Shown: positions 1 through 6,478 of the stretch, in pieces | Position numbering within the stretch: the first letter of the stretch is position 1 | Layout: every line of letters begins with the position of its first letter | Assembly: GCA_900557435.1 (NCBI GenBank) | Contig: USSH01000112.1 | Coordinates: 1 to 7,522, forward strand | Reading direction: 5' to 3' | Length of the DNA stretch: 7,522 nucleotides | DNA from: an uncultured Coprococcus sp. | Lineage (GTDB): Bacteria; Bacillota; Clostridia; Lachnospirales; Lachnospiraceae | The notes under the pieces: model-generated | The model's database searches: none | What the model saw: only the letters and a program-made list of their open reading frames with translations | What the model was told of the DNA's origin: nothing | Position numbers and translations under genes: made by a program

Positions 1-544
1 GGGTAACCATCTGTTTCTCCTGAATAGGGCTTACACCATGCTTTGGATAGAATACTATGATCTTTGTTCCCGGTACATCTGCAAATCCTGCAAGGGCAGC
101 CTTACCTGTATCTCCTGATGTTGCTGTGAGGATGACGATCTCATTCTTCACACCATTCTTCTTCGCTGATGTTGTGAGAAGATATGGGAGAATTGAAAGT
201 GCCATATCCTTAAATGCGATCGTTGAACCATGGAACAGCTCAAGATAATACGCGCCAGCCTTGTTCACAAGTGGTGCTATGACCGGTGTGTCAAACTTTG
301 AATCATATGCTGAATTTATGCAATGCTTAAGCTCATCCTCAGTGAAGTCTGTGAACATCAATTTCATAACTTCATAGGCTACCTGCTGATAGTTCATCTT
401 TGCAAGATCTTCCAGAGACACATCAAGTGCTGGTATAGAATCTGGTACAAAAAGGCCCCCCTCATTAGCAAGTCCCTTAAGTATAGCCTGTGATGCTGTT
501 GCTGTCTCATTTGCATTTCTTGTGCTTCTGTAAATCAGTTCCAT
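1..544 (-). CDS. thrC: Threonine synthase, N-terminal 181 codons (3' end outside window)
   Basis: Threonine synthase converts O-phosphohomoserine to threonine with pyridoxal phosphate, the last step of the threonine branch, in the cytosol. The visible part reads MELIYRSTRN at the start, the N-terminal pattern of bacterial ThrC, with ANEGGLFVPD near residues 26-35. The PLP-lysine motif GSTIAFKDMALS lies near residues 106-117, with the Schiff-base lysine at K112. The TATSGDTGKAA stretch (about 140-150) belongs to the fold-type II PLP family. The frame is open to position 1, so roughly the last 60% is missing (family about 490 residues). The start at 544 is fixed by GGAG eight bases upstream. 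It has its own candidate promoter and sits after the terminator of the 3D-domain gene, so it is probably a separate unit. Identification is firm. Confidence 0.96.
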   Translation of the reverse strand, partial: MELIYRSTRNANETATASQAILKGLANEGGLFVPDSIPALDVSLEDLAKMNYQQVAYEVMKLMFTDFTEDELKHCINSAYDSKFDTPVIAPLVNKAGAYYLELFHGSTIAFKDMALSILPYLLTTSAKKNGVKNEIVILTATSGDTGKAALAGFADVPGTKIIVFYPKHGVSPIQEKQMVT

Positions 545-636
545 TTGCCAATCTCCTTAAAATATATTTAATCCTCTGGGGGTATATGTATCTTCAAATA
601 TTCTGCAGATCAATACATCTACAAATAATCGTGTGC

Positions 637-665
637 ATTATAACACAGGGATGTAGAAAAAACAA
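637..665 (-). promoter_or_regulatory. Candidate sigma-A promoter of thrC
   Basis: On the minus strand there is a perfect -10 TATAAT (637-642) preceded by TG one base upstream (extended -10), 17 bases from a weak -35 TTGTTT (660-665). The predicted start is near 630, giving a leader of about 85 bases with no clear riboswitch. A 6-bp inverted repeat GGCATT/AATGCC (666-671 and 681-686) touches the upstream edge of the -35 and could be an operator, but this is weak. No other element is seen in 545-750. Confidence 0.55.
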
Positions 666-750
666 GGCATTCAGGCAAGCAATGCCACCCAGAATTCCAA
701 GAATCCCAAATCATCTGTTTCATTTGCTCCCCGACTGCTCATCAATGCTT

Positions 751-784
751 TAAAAAACACAAAACCCACCAGATGGTGGGTTTT
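751..784 (-). terminator. Intrinsic terminator of the 3D-domain gene
   Basis: A perfect 10-bp stem (761-770 with 775-784, AAAACCCACC against GGTGGGTTTT) with a 4-base loop. On the minus strand it is followed by GTGTTTTTTA, a U-tract in the RNA. It lies about 40 bases after the stop at 825 and separates that gene from thrC. Confidence 0.9.
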
Positions 785-824
785 GCTGTGTAAGTTTATA
801 TTCAATCAATCTGTAATCGCTATA

Positions 825-1709
825 TTACTTTACATATACATCATAATATCCTGTTGCAAAGTTAAGAGCTGCCTGATGGCTTGAGAAGTAGATATCAAGG
901 TGATTTCCGTTGATCGCTCCACCTCTATCCTGTACTGTATATGTGTGTCCGTCAACTATAAGCTCTGTTCCAAATTCAAAGTTGCTTGGTGCGGCACATG
1001 TAACGCCCTCTACTGCAGGTGCTCCTGATGCTGTTGTAGGATTCACCATGTTGCTGTACTCTCCACAGCAGATCGGGCATGGACAATATGCTGTGATCCA
1101 GAATGTACCGAGATATGTACCTGATGTCTCTCCATTCACATATATTACATTGTCTTCTGGAAGACCATCTGTAGCCTTCTCTGTTGACGGATTCTCTGAG
1201 ATATCATCCTCAGGAAGTCCTGCTGCTGACTTATCATCAGCCTCAACTTCCATCTCTGTTGTTGCTTCTGTTGCCGCTTCTGTCGCTGTTTCCTGAGTAG
1301 TATACTCTGGAACCGGTTCCTGCTTAACTGCTTCAACTTTTGCCTCGTTAACGCCTCCGCATATAGCCACTGCCTGTCTTGTTGTCTTTTTGCTAGACAA
1401 AGCCGTAGCACCTGTCTTATTTACATCTGAAAGTGTTCCATCTGCAAGCTGCTCTGTAGCTGTTGCTCCCTCATAGTCTGCCACAGTGTCTGCATATAAT
1501 GTATTACCCGCGGCTGCAATTGATACACTCTTGCTTTTTGAAGATACCATACTGTCATCTGATGATATAACACCGTACGATGAAATACCTACTGCCAAAA
1601 GCACTGCACCAATGCTTGCCTTCTTTACGTTCTTTTTAAGTGTTGTCTTTAGTGATGTCGTCTTTAGTTTCTGGGATTTCATACGTGATGAATCTGAAAA
1701 CTTTTGCAT
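825..1709 (-). CDS. 3D-domain cell wall protein, secreted or membrane-anchored
   Basis: 294 residues. A basic N-terminus (KKNVKK, 25-30) is followed by a short hydrophobic segment (about 31-48), read as a signal peptide or anchor. Residues 50-195 are low-complexity and rich in Thr, Ala and Glu, with TEAATEATTE near 146-152 and GLPED twice (164-168, 182-186), as expected of an extracytoplasmic linker. Residues 198-294 form the 3D domain found in Rpf/Sps-like and MltA-like peptidoglycan lytic enzymes: WITAYCPCPICCGEY, TASGAPA, FGTELIVDG, QDRGGAINGNHLDIYFSS. Two family aspartates are visible, D261 and D272. The usual first one (VDPS-like) reads AAPS at 239-242. Four cysteines cluster at 209-215. 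The start at 1709 is supported by AAGGAG eight to nine bases upstream. The gene has its own promoter and terminator. A role in wall remodelling is inferred from the domain; activity is uncertain. Confidence 0.88.
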   Translation of the reverse strand: MQKFSDSSRMKSQKLKTTSLKTTLKKNVKKASIGAVLLAVGISSYGVISSDDSMVSSKSKSVSIAAAGNTLYADTVADYEGATATEQLADGTLSDVNKTGATALSSKKTTRQAVAICGGVNEAKVEAVKQEPVPEYTTQETATEAATEATTEMEVEADDKSAAGLPEDDISENPSTEKATDGLPEDNVIYVNGETSGTYLGTFWITAYCPCPICCGEYSNMVNPTTASGAPAVEGVTCAAPSNFEFGTELIVDGHTYTVQDRGGAINGNHLDIYFSSHQAALNFATGYYDVYVK

Positions 1710-1732
1710 AACCTTTTCTCCTTAATTTCTTT

Positions 1733-1770
1733 ACGGTTTCGGAATTGTTACAAAACCGTTAAAATTTAAC
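1733..1770. promoter_or_regulatory. Two inverted repeats in the 5' leader of the 3D-domain gene
   Basis: Just downstream of the predicted transcription start are two symmetric motifs. GTTAAAATTTAAC (1758-1770) is a 13-base perfect palindrome around one central base, at about +4 to +16. ACGGTTT/AAACCGT (1733-1739, 1753-1759) is a 7-bp inverted repeat with a 13-base gap. Either could be a repressor operator or an mRNA hairpin ahead of the ribosome binding site. No known regulator motif is recognised. Confidence 0.3.
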
Positions 1771-1780
1771 TCATGACGCT

Positions 1781-1809
1781 ATTATAATCTCTGTCAAAAG
1801 AAAGGTCAA
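1781..1809 (-). promoter_or_regulatory. Sigma-A promoter of the 3D-domain gene
   Basis: On the minus strand, -35 TTGACC (1804-1809) and a perfect -10 TATAAT (1781-1786) are separated by exactly 17 bases. The predicted start is near 1774, giving a leader of about 65 bases up to the ATG at 1709. A second TTGACA lies inside the spacer but is only five bases from the -10, so it is not the functional -35. Confidence 0.8.
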
Positions 1810-1821
1810 GCAAAGTAGTTA

Positions 1822-1909
1822 TTTTTGTGAATATTGCATATACGTCTCAAAATCTTTAATTGCGTTAATGTAAACATGCAGCATTTCGACACCTTGTTTT
1901 TGTGAATAT
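1822..1909. repeat. 13-bp direct repeat upstream of the 3D-gene promoter, in AT-rich intergenic DNA
   Basis: TTTTTGTGAATAT occurs exactly at 1822-1834 and 1897-1909, 75 bp apart (about seven helical turns), upstream of the -35 at 1804-1809. This fits paired activator sites but could be chance in AT-rich DNA. The rest of the gap (1910-2019) is very AT-rich. I see no GC-rich hairpin terminator for the dus gene that ends at 2020, and no coding potential. Confidence 0.4.
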
Positions 1910-2019
1910 ATTACATATAATGGTCTTAACACTTTCGAAACAAATTAGCACATTGTATATTTTTACTTTGCATTTTTTAATATTTTCTTTATTTCTTGTT
2001 ACATTTTTTAATTTTTATG

Positions 2020-2988
2020 TTAACTTTCAAGCACTTTTTGAGGAATACTATTCTCCCATTTTTCAAGCAGATCCTCAAGTTCAAGATACGTCTCCACCTC
2101 GTTTACACGGCTTCTCAGTCTTGCTGAATCATACATTCCAACGGAATACCAGGCTACATGTTTTCTCATTTCATGTATACCCGTATATTCACCCTTAAAC
2201 TCAACCATGAGCTGTGCATGACGCAATATCATCTTTTTGATTTCATGTGCATCCGGCCTCTTCGGAAGCTCGCCATACTCGTAATAGTACTTCATATCTC
2301 TAAATATCCACGGGTTACCTCTGGCTCCTCTTCCTATCATAAAGCCATCGCAATCCGTCTGTTTTCTCATATCTATAATATCCTGCGGAGTGTTTATGTC
2401 CCCATTGCCTATTACAGGTATACTGCATGCCTGTTTTACTTTGGCTATGACATCCCAGTCTGCATGCCCCTGATAATACTGCTGTCTGGTTCTGCCATGA
2501 ACCGCCACCGCCGCAGCGCCGCTCTCCTGAGCTATATGTGCGATCTCCGGAGCATTTATATGTTCCGGATCAAACCCGCTTCTTATCTTTATCGTCAGCG
2601 GTATGCTTATCGCATTAGCCACTGCCTCCACGATCCTTCCCACCAGAACAGGATCTTTCATGAGGGCTGATCCCTCACCGTTATTCACCACCTTGGGCAC
2701 CGGACAGCCCATATTTATATCTATGAAAGAGTAGCCATTTGCCTCTATCTTTTTCGCCATCTCAGCCATTATCACAGGATCCGAGCCAAAGAGCTGTAGT
2801 CCAAATGGCTTTTCCCTCTCATCCATCACCAATAATGGCTTTGTGTTCTTATTATTGTAATATATTGCCTTGGCACTCACCATCTCACTATACAGGATAT
2901 CACAGCCTTGTTCCTTGCATAAAAGACGAAATGGCTGGTCACATACACCAGCCATCGGCGCCAGGATCAATTTATCTCTAAAATCCAT
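2020..2988 (-). CDS. dusB: tRNA-dihydrouridine synthase (DusB-type)
   Basis: An FMN-dependent enzyme that uses NADPH to reduce specific uridines of the tRNA D-loop to dihydrouridine. The start chosen here is the methionine of MDFRDKLILAPMAGV, because GGAG sits six bases upstream. An in-frame ATG four codons earlier (3000) has no ribosome binding site. From the chosen start the protein has 322 residues, normal for the family. Visible motifs are LAPMAGV (FMN binding, about 9-14), NMGCPVPKV with the catalytic cysteine at about 95, IKIRSGF (about 133-139), VAVHGRTR (about 161-168), IPVIGNGDI (about 190-198) and MIGRGARGNPWIF (about 217-229), then a helical C-terminal domain. It follows coaX by about 110 bases without a visible terminator; coaX-dus adjacency is common in clostridia. 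DusB is the likely subfamily, less certain than the Dus call. Confidence 0.95.
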   Translation of the reverse strand: MDFRDKLILAPMAGVCDQPFRLLCKEQGCDILYSEMVSAKAIYYNNKNTKPLLVMDEREKPFGLQLFGSDPVIMAEMAKKIEANGYSFIDINMGCPVPKVVNNGEGSALMKDPVLVGRIVEAVANAISIPLTIKIRSGFDPEHINAPEIAHIAQESGAAAVAVHGRTRQQYYQGHADWDVIAKVKQACSIPVIGNGDINTPQDIIDMRKQTDCDGFMIGRGARGNPWIFRDMKYYYEYGELPKRPDAHEIKKMILRHAQLMVEFKGEYTGIHEMRKHVAWYSVGMYDSARLRSRVNEVETYLELEDLLEKWENSIPQKVLES

Positions 2989-3101
2989 AAATTTCTCCAT
3001 TGCTTCTATATATAATATTGTTTACAACAAACCTCTGTGTCTTTATATATCGATTCATTTAGATATTTTTTGATTTTCGTTGCTTGTATATTTATTACTG
3101 T

Positions 3102-3869
3102 CTATTTCTGCTTATCCATGATAAGTCTAAGTCCGTGAAGAGTCAGATCCGGATCATACACATCTATGCAATCCGTGTTCTCGTATATCATCTTGCCAAG
3201 ACCGCCTGTAGCAACCACCTTCATGTTGTCAAGACCGGACTCTTTCTTCATCCTCTTCACTATATACTCAGTCTGACCTATATACCCCATACAGACGCCT
3301 GCCTGCATACTGGATATTGTGTCCTTACACAGGATCGTATCCGGCACTTTTATCTCTATCTCAGGCAGCTTTGCCGTTCCAGTCCAGAGTGCATTTGCTA
3401 TCAGTCTTATACCAGGCGATGTCACTTCCGCCTCAAATACACCATCTCCGCTTACGAGGTCATATGTCGTCGCCGTTCCAAAATCCACGGTCAAAACCGG
3501 TCCGCCGTACATATGGTACGCTGCTACTGCATCAACTATTCTGTCAGCGCCTAACTGCTTGGGATTTGGCAGCGCTATATTGATACCTGTCTTTATTCCC
3601 GGTTCGACTATAAGCGGTGTAATGCCAAAATACTTCTTTATACCATTCACAAGTGAGTGCATTATCTTCGGAACTACTGAGGCAATTATAACCTCATCTA
3701 TAGCATCCTTTGACAGCTGTCTCATTCTAAGCCAGTCAAGTAGGAACACTCCATATTCATCCGATGTACGCGCTATTCCCGTTGTCATCCTAAATGTCTT
3801 CTCAAGTTTCTCTCCATCAAACAGTCCGATGGTTATGTTGGTATTTCCCGCATCAATAGCAAATAACAT
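3102..3869 (-). CDS. coaX: Type III pantothenate kinase
   Basis: Phosphorylates pantothenate with ATP, the first step of CoA synthesis, in the cytosol. Type III enzymes belong to the ASKHA (actin/hexokinase) fold, and known members need a monovalent cation and are not inhibited by CoA. 255 residues, normal length. Motifs: the N-terminal phosphate loop [12 protein letters not shown] with D6, the pantothenate motif LGADRIVDA with D109 (106-114), the second phosphate motif [11 protein letters not shown] with D129 (127-137), SPGIRL (151-156) and VATGGLGK (219-226). The stretch before SPGI reads AEVT where many homologues have GG-x-I; this is probably lineage variation, since all core residues are kept. 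The start at 3869 has an AGGAA-rich purine tract upstream. It lies 33 bases after the stop of the DUF6145-like gene, so it is read as part of the same operon. Confidence 0.96.
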   Translation of the reverse strand: MLFAIDAGNTNITIGLFDGEKLEKTFRMTTGIARTSDEYGVFLLDWLRMRQLSKDAIDEVIIASVVPKIMHSLVNGIKKYFGITPLIVEPGIKTGINIALPNPKQLGADRIVDAVAAYHMYGGPVLTVDFGTATTYDLVSGDGVFEAEVTSPGIRLIANALWTGTAKLPEIEIKVPDTILCKDTISSMQAGVCMGYIGQTEYIVKRMKKESGLDNMKVVATGGLGKMIYENTDCIDVYDPDLTLHGLRLIMDKQK

Positions 3870-3902
3870 GATCTCTTTTCCTTCCTGATCACCAAATTTT
3901 TA

Positions 3903-4268
3903 TCATTCTTTTATAAGACTATCAATATCCACGCCCTGTATAAATATCTTGTAGAAAAGTTCCAGGCTCTGAAACAGCTCCCTCTTCTCATTCTGCAGTT
4001 TTTTCACCTTCAATCCGCACCCTATGTCGTCGAACAGGAGATCATCATCAAGCGCTCTTGTCTGTATTCTCAGATTGCCGGCATCGTCAAACACCAGCAT
4101 AAATATGCCTCCGACTTCCTGGGTAAATGCACCACACATAGCGTGAAGTTCATCTTTTATGTCATCAGGAAGCTTTGAAAATTCTTTGTTCAGATAAAAC
4201 TTCTGATTATATATTGAACTGGCACATAGAACCAGCTCGCCATCCTCGGTCCTTGTTGAAATATCCAT
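3903..4268 (-). CDS. Uncharacterised small protein, resembles DUF6145 family
   Basis: 121 residues, acidic and apparently soluble: no signal peptide and no membrane segment. It begins with a short polar stretch, then VLCASSIYNQKFYLN, LPDDIKDELHAMC, EVGGIFMLVFDDAGNLRIQT and a C-terminal helical part with KKLQNEKRELFQSLELFYK (103 onward), probably amphipathic. The pattern resembles small Lachnospiraceae proteins I remember as DUF6145; that name is from memory and should be treated as tentative. The function is unknown. The start at 4268 is firm: AGGAG of its ribosome binding site overlaps the TAG stop of dapB, and only eight bases separate dapB's stop from this ATG, suggesting translational coupling. 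It sits between dapB and coaX, but this context does not reveal its job. Confidence 0.85.
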   Translation of the reverse strand: MDISTRTEDGELVLCASSIYNQKFYLNKEFSKLPDDIKDELHAMCGAFTQEVGGIFMLVFDDAGNLRIQTRALDDDLLFDDIGCGLKVKKLQNEKRELFQSLELFYKIFIQGVDIDSLIKE

Positions 4269-4276
4269 TATATCTC

Positions 4277-5032
4277 CTATCCTATGACATCCGCCATATC
4301 ATACATACCTGCCCCTTTGCCCTTGAGGAACTTTCCAGCCTCAACTGCCCCCTTGGCAAACACAGACTTTGAGTATGCTGTATGCTTGAACTCTATAACC
4401 TCATCTATTCCTGCAAATATTACCTCGTGCTCACCTACGATCGTTCCGCCTCTGACTGCTGAAATTCCCAGCTCCTTCTTCTCTCTCTTCTTTCTCACCT
4501 GACTTCTGTCATATACATACTCGTACTGGTCTCCACAGGCTTCATTTATGGAATCTGCAAGCGCAAGAGCCGTTCCTGATGGAGCATCAACCTTCTGGTT
4601 ATGATGCTTCTCAACTATCTCTATATCATATCCTGCAGGACTGAACACCCTCGCTGCATCTTTAAGAAGTTTCATAAGAGTGTTTATTCCAAGTGACATA
4701 TTTGCAGACTTGAGTATAGCTACCCTCTCACTGCACTCCTTTACCTTAGTTAGCTGTTCATCGGAAAGACCTGTAGTACAGAGCACGATCGGAGTCTGTG
4801 TTCTCACACCGTAATCAAGCAGCTTGTCCACCGCTGCTGCCGCTGCAAAATCTATGATGACGTCAGCCTCGACATCGCAATCATCGATATCTGTAAATAC
4901 AGGATATCCATTATCTCTGCAGTCAACCACATCTATACCAGCTACGATCTCAGCTTCAGGATCGCCCGCAACTATCCCGGTTATAACCTGACCCATTTTC
5001 CCATTACATCCATGCATAATTATCTTTACCAT
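4277..5032 (-). CDS. dapB: 4-hydroxy-tetrahydrodipicolinate reductase
   Basis: Reduces the DapA product to tetrahydrodipicolinate with NAD(P)H, the second step of the diaminopimelate/lysine branch. The chosen start gives MVKIIMHGCNGKMGQ, the expected N-terminus, with the nucleotide-binding GxxGxMG loop at residues 8-14. GGAGG lies ten bases upstream, slightly long but clear. An in-frame ATG 11 codons earlier (5065) has no ribosome binding site. The 251-residue length is normal. Other motifs: VIIDFAAAAAV (about 58-68), LCTTGL (84-89), SANMSLGIN (about 109-117), EKHHNQKVDAPSGTALA (141-157) with catalytic His143 and Lys147, and RGGTIVGEHEVIF (about 194-206). It leads the run dapB - DUF6145-like - coaX - dus. 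It is separated from dapA by a terminator and about 390 bp, so it probably has its own promoter. Confidence 0.97.
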   Translation of the reverse strand: MVKIIMHGCNGKMGQVITGIVAGDPEAEIVAGIDVVDCRDNGYPVFTDIDDCDVEADVIIDFAAAAAVDKLLDYGVRTQTPIVLCTTGLSDEQLTKVKECSERVAILKSANMSLGINTLMKLLKDAARVFSPAGYDIEIVEKHHNQKVDAPSGTALALADSINEACGDQYEYVYDRSQVRKKREKKELGISAVRGGTIVGEHEVIFAGIDEVIEFKHTAYSKSVFAKGAVEAGKFLKGKGAGMYDMADVIG

Positions 5033-5426
5033 CTGTATACATCCTCCATATATCAGTATTTTCATTTGTTTTATATATACTGTTTTGTATTTTTTATATT
5101 TATCAGTCTGCTGAATATATTTTTTGCTTTATATTTTTTTGATTGTTTTTATTTATATATTTCTTTTGAATTCTTTTGAATTCCTTTTGATCTATATATT
5201 AGTTTGTGTATTTCTCCGTATATCAGCTAGAATATCCAAAGTTATTTCCCTACTGTATACATTACAACATGTACACCATTTTACACATTTGAGGTCTATT
5301 GTGCAATGTTTTTCATTACAAACTATGATGAAACTATGAGAACGACGCTCCGCAAATTTCTCAAGCTATCGCACAGTCGCCCAAATCTCGTGCAAGTTCT
5401 GACTTTGGACCCGTTGATCTGCTTAA
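5033..5426. other. AT-rich intergenic region upstream of dapB
   Basis: No credible gene. The part nearest dapB (5066-5220) is almost pure A/T with homopolymer runs. A weak minus-strand promoter can be drawn: TTGCAC (5301-5306), 17 bases, TAAAAT (5278-5283), which would give a leader of about 240 bases. The 9-mer AAACTATGA is repeated directly at 5320-5328 and 5331-5339, an 11-bp period that fits a tandem operator. Further upstream is a 6-bp inverted repeat, TGAGAA/TTCTCA on the minus strand, around 5337-5363. I recognise no riboswitch here. The long leader of dapB, if real, is unexplained. Confidence 0.35.
5161..5190. repeat. Short tandem repeat, 10-bp unit
   Basis: TTCTTTTGAA is present twice exactly (5161-5170, 5171-5180), followed by a shifted partial copy TTCCTTTTGA. 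It lies in the AT-rich leader region of dapB. Probably slippage-prone simple sequence, with no function seen. Confidence 0.6.
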
Positions 5427-5472
5427 ATATAAAAATGTCTGCCGTCCAAGCAGACCGCAGACATTTTTATAT
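5427..5472 (-). terminator. Intrinsic terminator of dapA
   Basis: A perfect 16-bp stem pairs 5427-5442 with 5457-5472 (core TGTCTGC/GCAGACA), with a 14-base loop that can add three more GTC/GAC pairs. The A/T-rich stem base supplies TTTTTATATTT after the GC core on the minus strand. It starts 26 bases after the dapA stop at 5499. Runs of A on the other side mean it could act in both directions, but no plus-strand gene needs it. Confidence 0.88.
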
Positions 5473-5498
5473 ATATTTAGTAGCACTGTACCATAAAT

Positions 5499-6383
5499 TT
5501 AGAGTACTCCGTAGGTCTCCATAGCCTTCTTAAGTCTCTCCACATTCTGTGGCTCCATCTCTGTAAGTGGCATTCTAAGTGTACCGCCACACATGCCAAG
5601 AAGCTCAACAGCCTTCTTAACAGGGATTGGATTGACCTCACAGAATAGAGCATTGCAAAGATCTATAGCCTTAAGCTGCAGCTCAAGACTTCCCTGAACA
5701 TCACCATCCAGATACTTCTGAACCATATCATGAACGTCCTCAGGGATGATATTCGCTGTCACTGAGATAACGCCCTTTCCTCCAAGTGAGAGAAGTGGAA
5801 CTACCTGGTCATCATTTCCTGAATATATATCTATGCATCCATTTGCAAGACTTGCAAGTTTTACTACCTGGCTTATATTTCCCGATGCCTCTTTGATTCC
5901 CACTATATTCTCCACATTCTGTGCGAGATATACGGCAGTCTCCGGCTGAATGTTACATCCTGTACGTGATGGAACATTGTAAAGAATGATAGGAACATTT
6001 ACTGAATTTGCTACAGCTGTGAAATGAGCTATAAGGCCCTTCTGTGTAGCTTTGTTGTAATATGGTGTAACAACAAGAAGTCCGTCAACACCATAGCTCT
6101 CAGCCTCTGTTGAAAGATAAATTGCTGTAGCTGTGCAGTTTGAACCTGTTCCTGCTATAACCTTAATTCTGTGATCTGCAAATTCAACACACTTCTTCAC
6201 ACACTCAAGGTGCTCCTCATGTGACAGTGTGGAAGCCTCTCCTGTTGTACCACATATAACGATCGCATCTGTCTTATGCGCTATATGAAACTCCACAAGC
6301 TCTTTGAGCTTATCATAATCTACATCTCCATTCTCAAGAAATGGTGTTACAAGTGCAACTGCTGAACCGGTAAAAATTGACAT
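5499..6383 (-). CDS. dapA: 4-hydroxy-tetrahydrodipicolinate synthase
   Basis: Condenses pyruvate with aspartate semialdehyde, the committed step to diaminopimelate and lysine. The start is the methionine of MSIFTGSAVALVTPF, with a consensus AAGGAGG eight bases upstream. The open frame runs 30 codons further through leader RNA, but that stretch overlaps the riboswitch terminator and is not coding. 294 residues, the family norm. Motifs by residue: CGTTGEAST (44-52) with active-site Thr46/Thr47, VVTPYYNK with Tyr109 (104-111), YNVPSRTG with Tyr135 and Arg140 (135-142), and GIKEASGN with Schiff-base Lys164 (162-169). NPIPVK (251-256) is also typical. It is controlled by a lysine riboswitch and terminator in a leader of about 350 bases, and ends at its own strong terminator, so it is probably monocistronic. 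Confidence 0.98.
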   Translation of the reverse strand: MSIFTGSAVALVTPFLENGDVDYDKLKELVEFHIAHKTDAIVICGTTGEASTLSHEEHLECVKKCVEFADHRIKVIAGTGSNCTATAIYLSTEAESYGVDGLLVVTPYYNKATQKGLIAHFTAVANSVNVPIILYNVPSRTGCNIQPETAVYLAQNVENIVGIKEASGNISQVVKLASLANGCIDIYSGNDDQVVPLLSLGGKGVISVTANIIPEDVHDMVQKYLDGDVQGSLELQLKAIDLCNALFCEVNPIPVKKAVELLGMCGGTLRMPLTEMEPQNVERLKKAMETYGVL

Positions 6384-6431
6384 ATTGTCATCCTCCTTGT
6401 AAATAATAGTTGATACAATATAGCGTACAGC

Positions 6432-6462
6432 ATAAAAATGGACTGGCGAAAAGCCAGCCCAT
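6432..6462 (-). terminator. Riboswitch-linked intrinsic terminator ahead of dapA
   Basis: On the minus strand TGGGCTGGC (6461-6453) pairs with GCCAGTCCA (6447-6439), nine pairs with one G-U, and a five-base loop TTTTC. It is followed by TTTTTATG. It lies 17 bases after the aptamer closing stem and about 50 bases before the dapA start, the expected place for the expression platform of a transcription-terminating lysine riboswitch. I could not identify a clear competing antiterminator. Confidence 0.88.
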
Positions 6463-6478
6463 AAAAATATCACATTCT

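Noticed and set aside
596..640. Possible threonine leader peptide (MHTIICRCIDLQNI) before thrC
   Set aside because: Its ATG overlaps the -10 box and lies upstream of the predicted transcription start, so it would not be in the mRNA. There is only one Thr codon and no attenuator hairpin.
490..753. Plus-strand open frame of 87 codons spanning the thrC start and promoter
   Set aside because: It overlaps the thrC 5' end antisense and runs into the 3D-gene terminator region. No ribosome binding site or recognisable domain.
910..1296. Plus-strand open frame of 128 codons opposite the 3D-domain gene
   Set aside because: It is a shadow of a well-supported gene. The Ser/Val/Ala-rich tail mirrors the Thr/Ala/Glu linker on the other strand.
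3018..3030. TTGTT-TAC-AACAA palindrome between coaX and dus
   Set aside because: Short palindrome in AT-rich DNA with no well-placed promoter; could be chance.
5124..5339. Plus-strand open frame of 71 codons, hydrophobic, in the dapB leader
   Set aside because: It starts at a TTG in A/T homopolymer DNA with no ribosome binding site. Hydrophobicity follows from T-rich codons.
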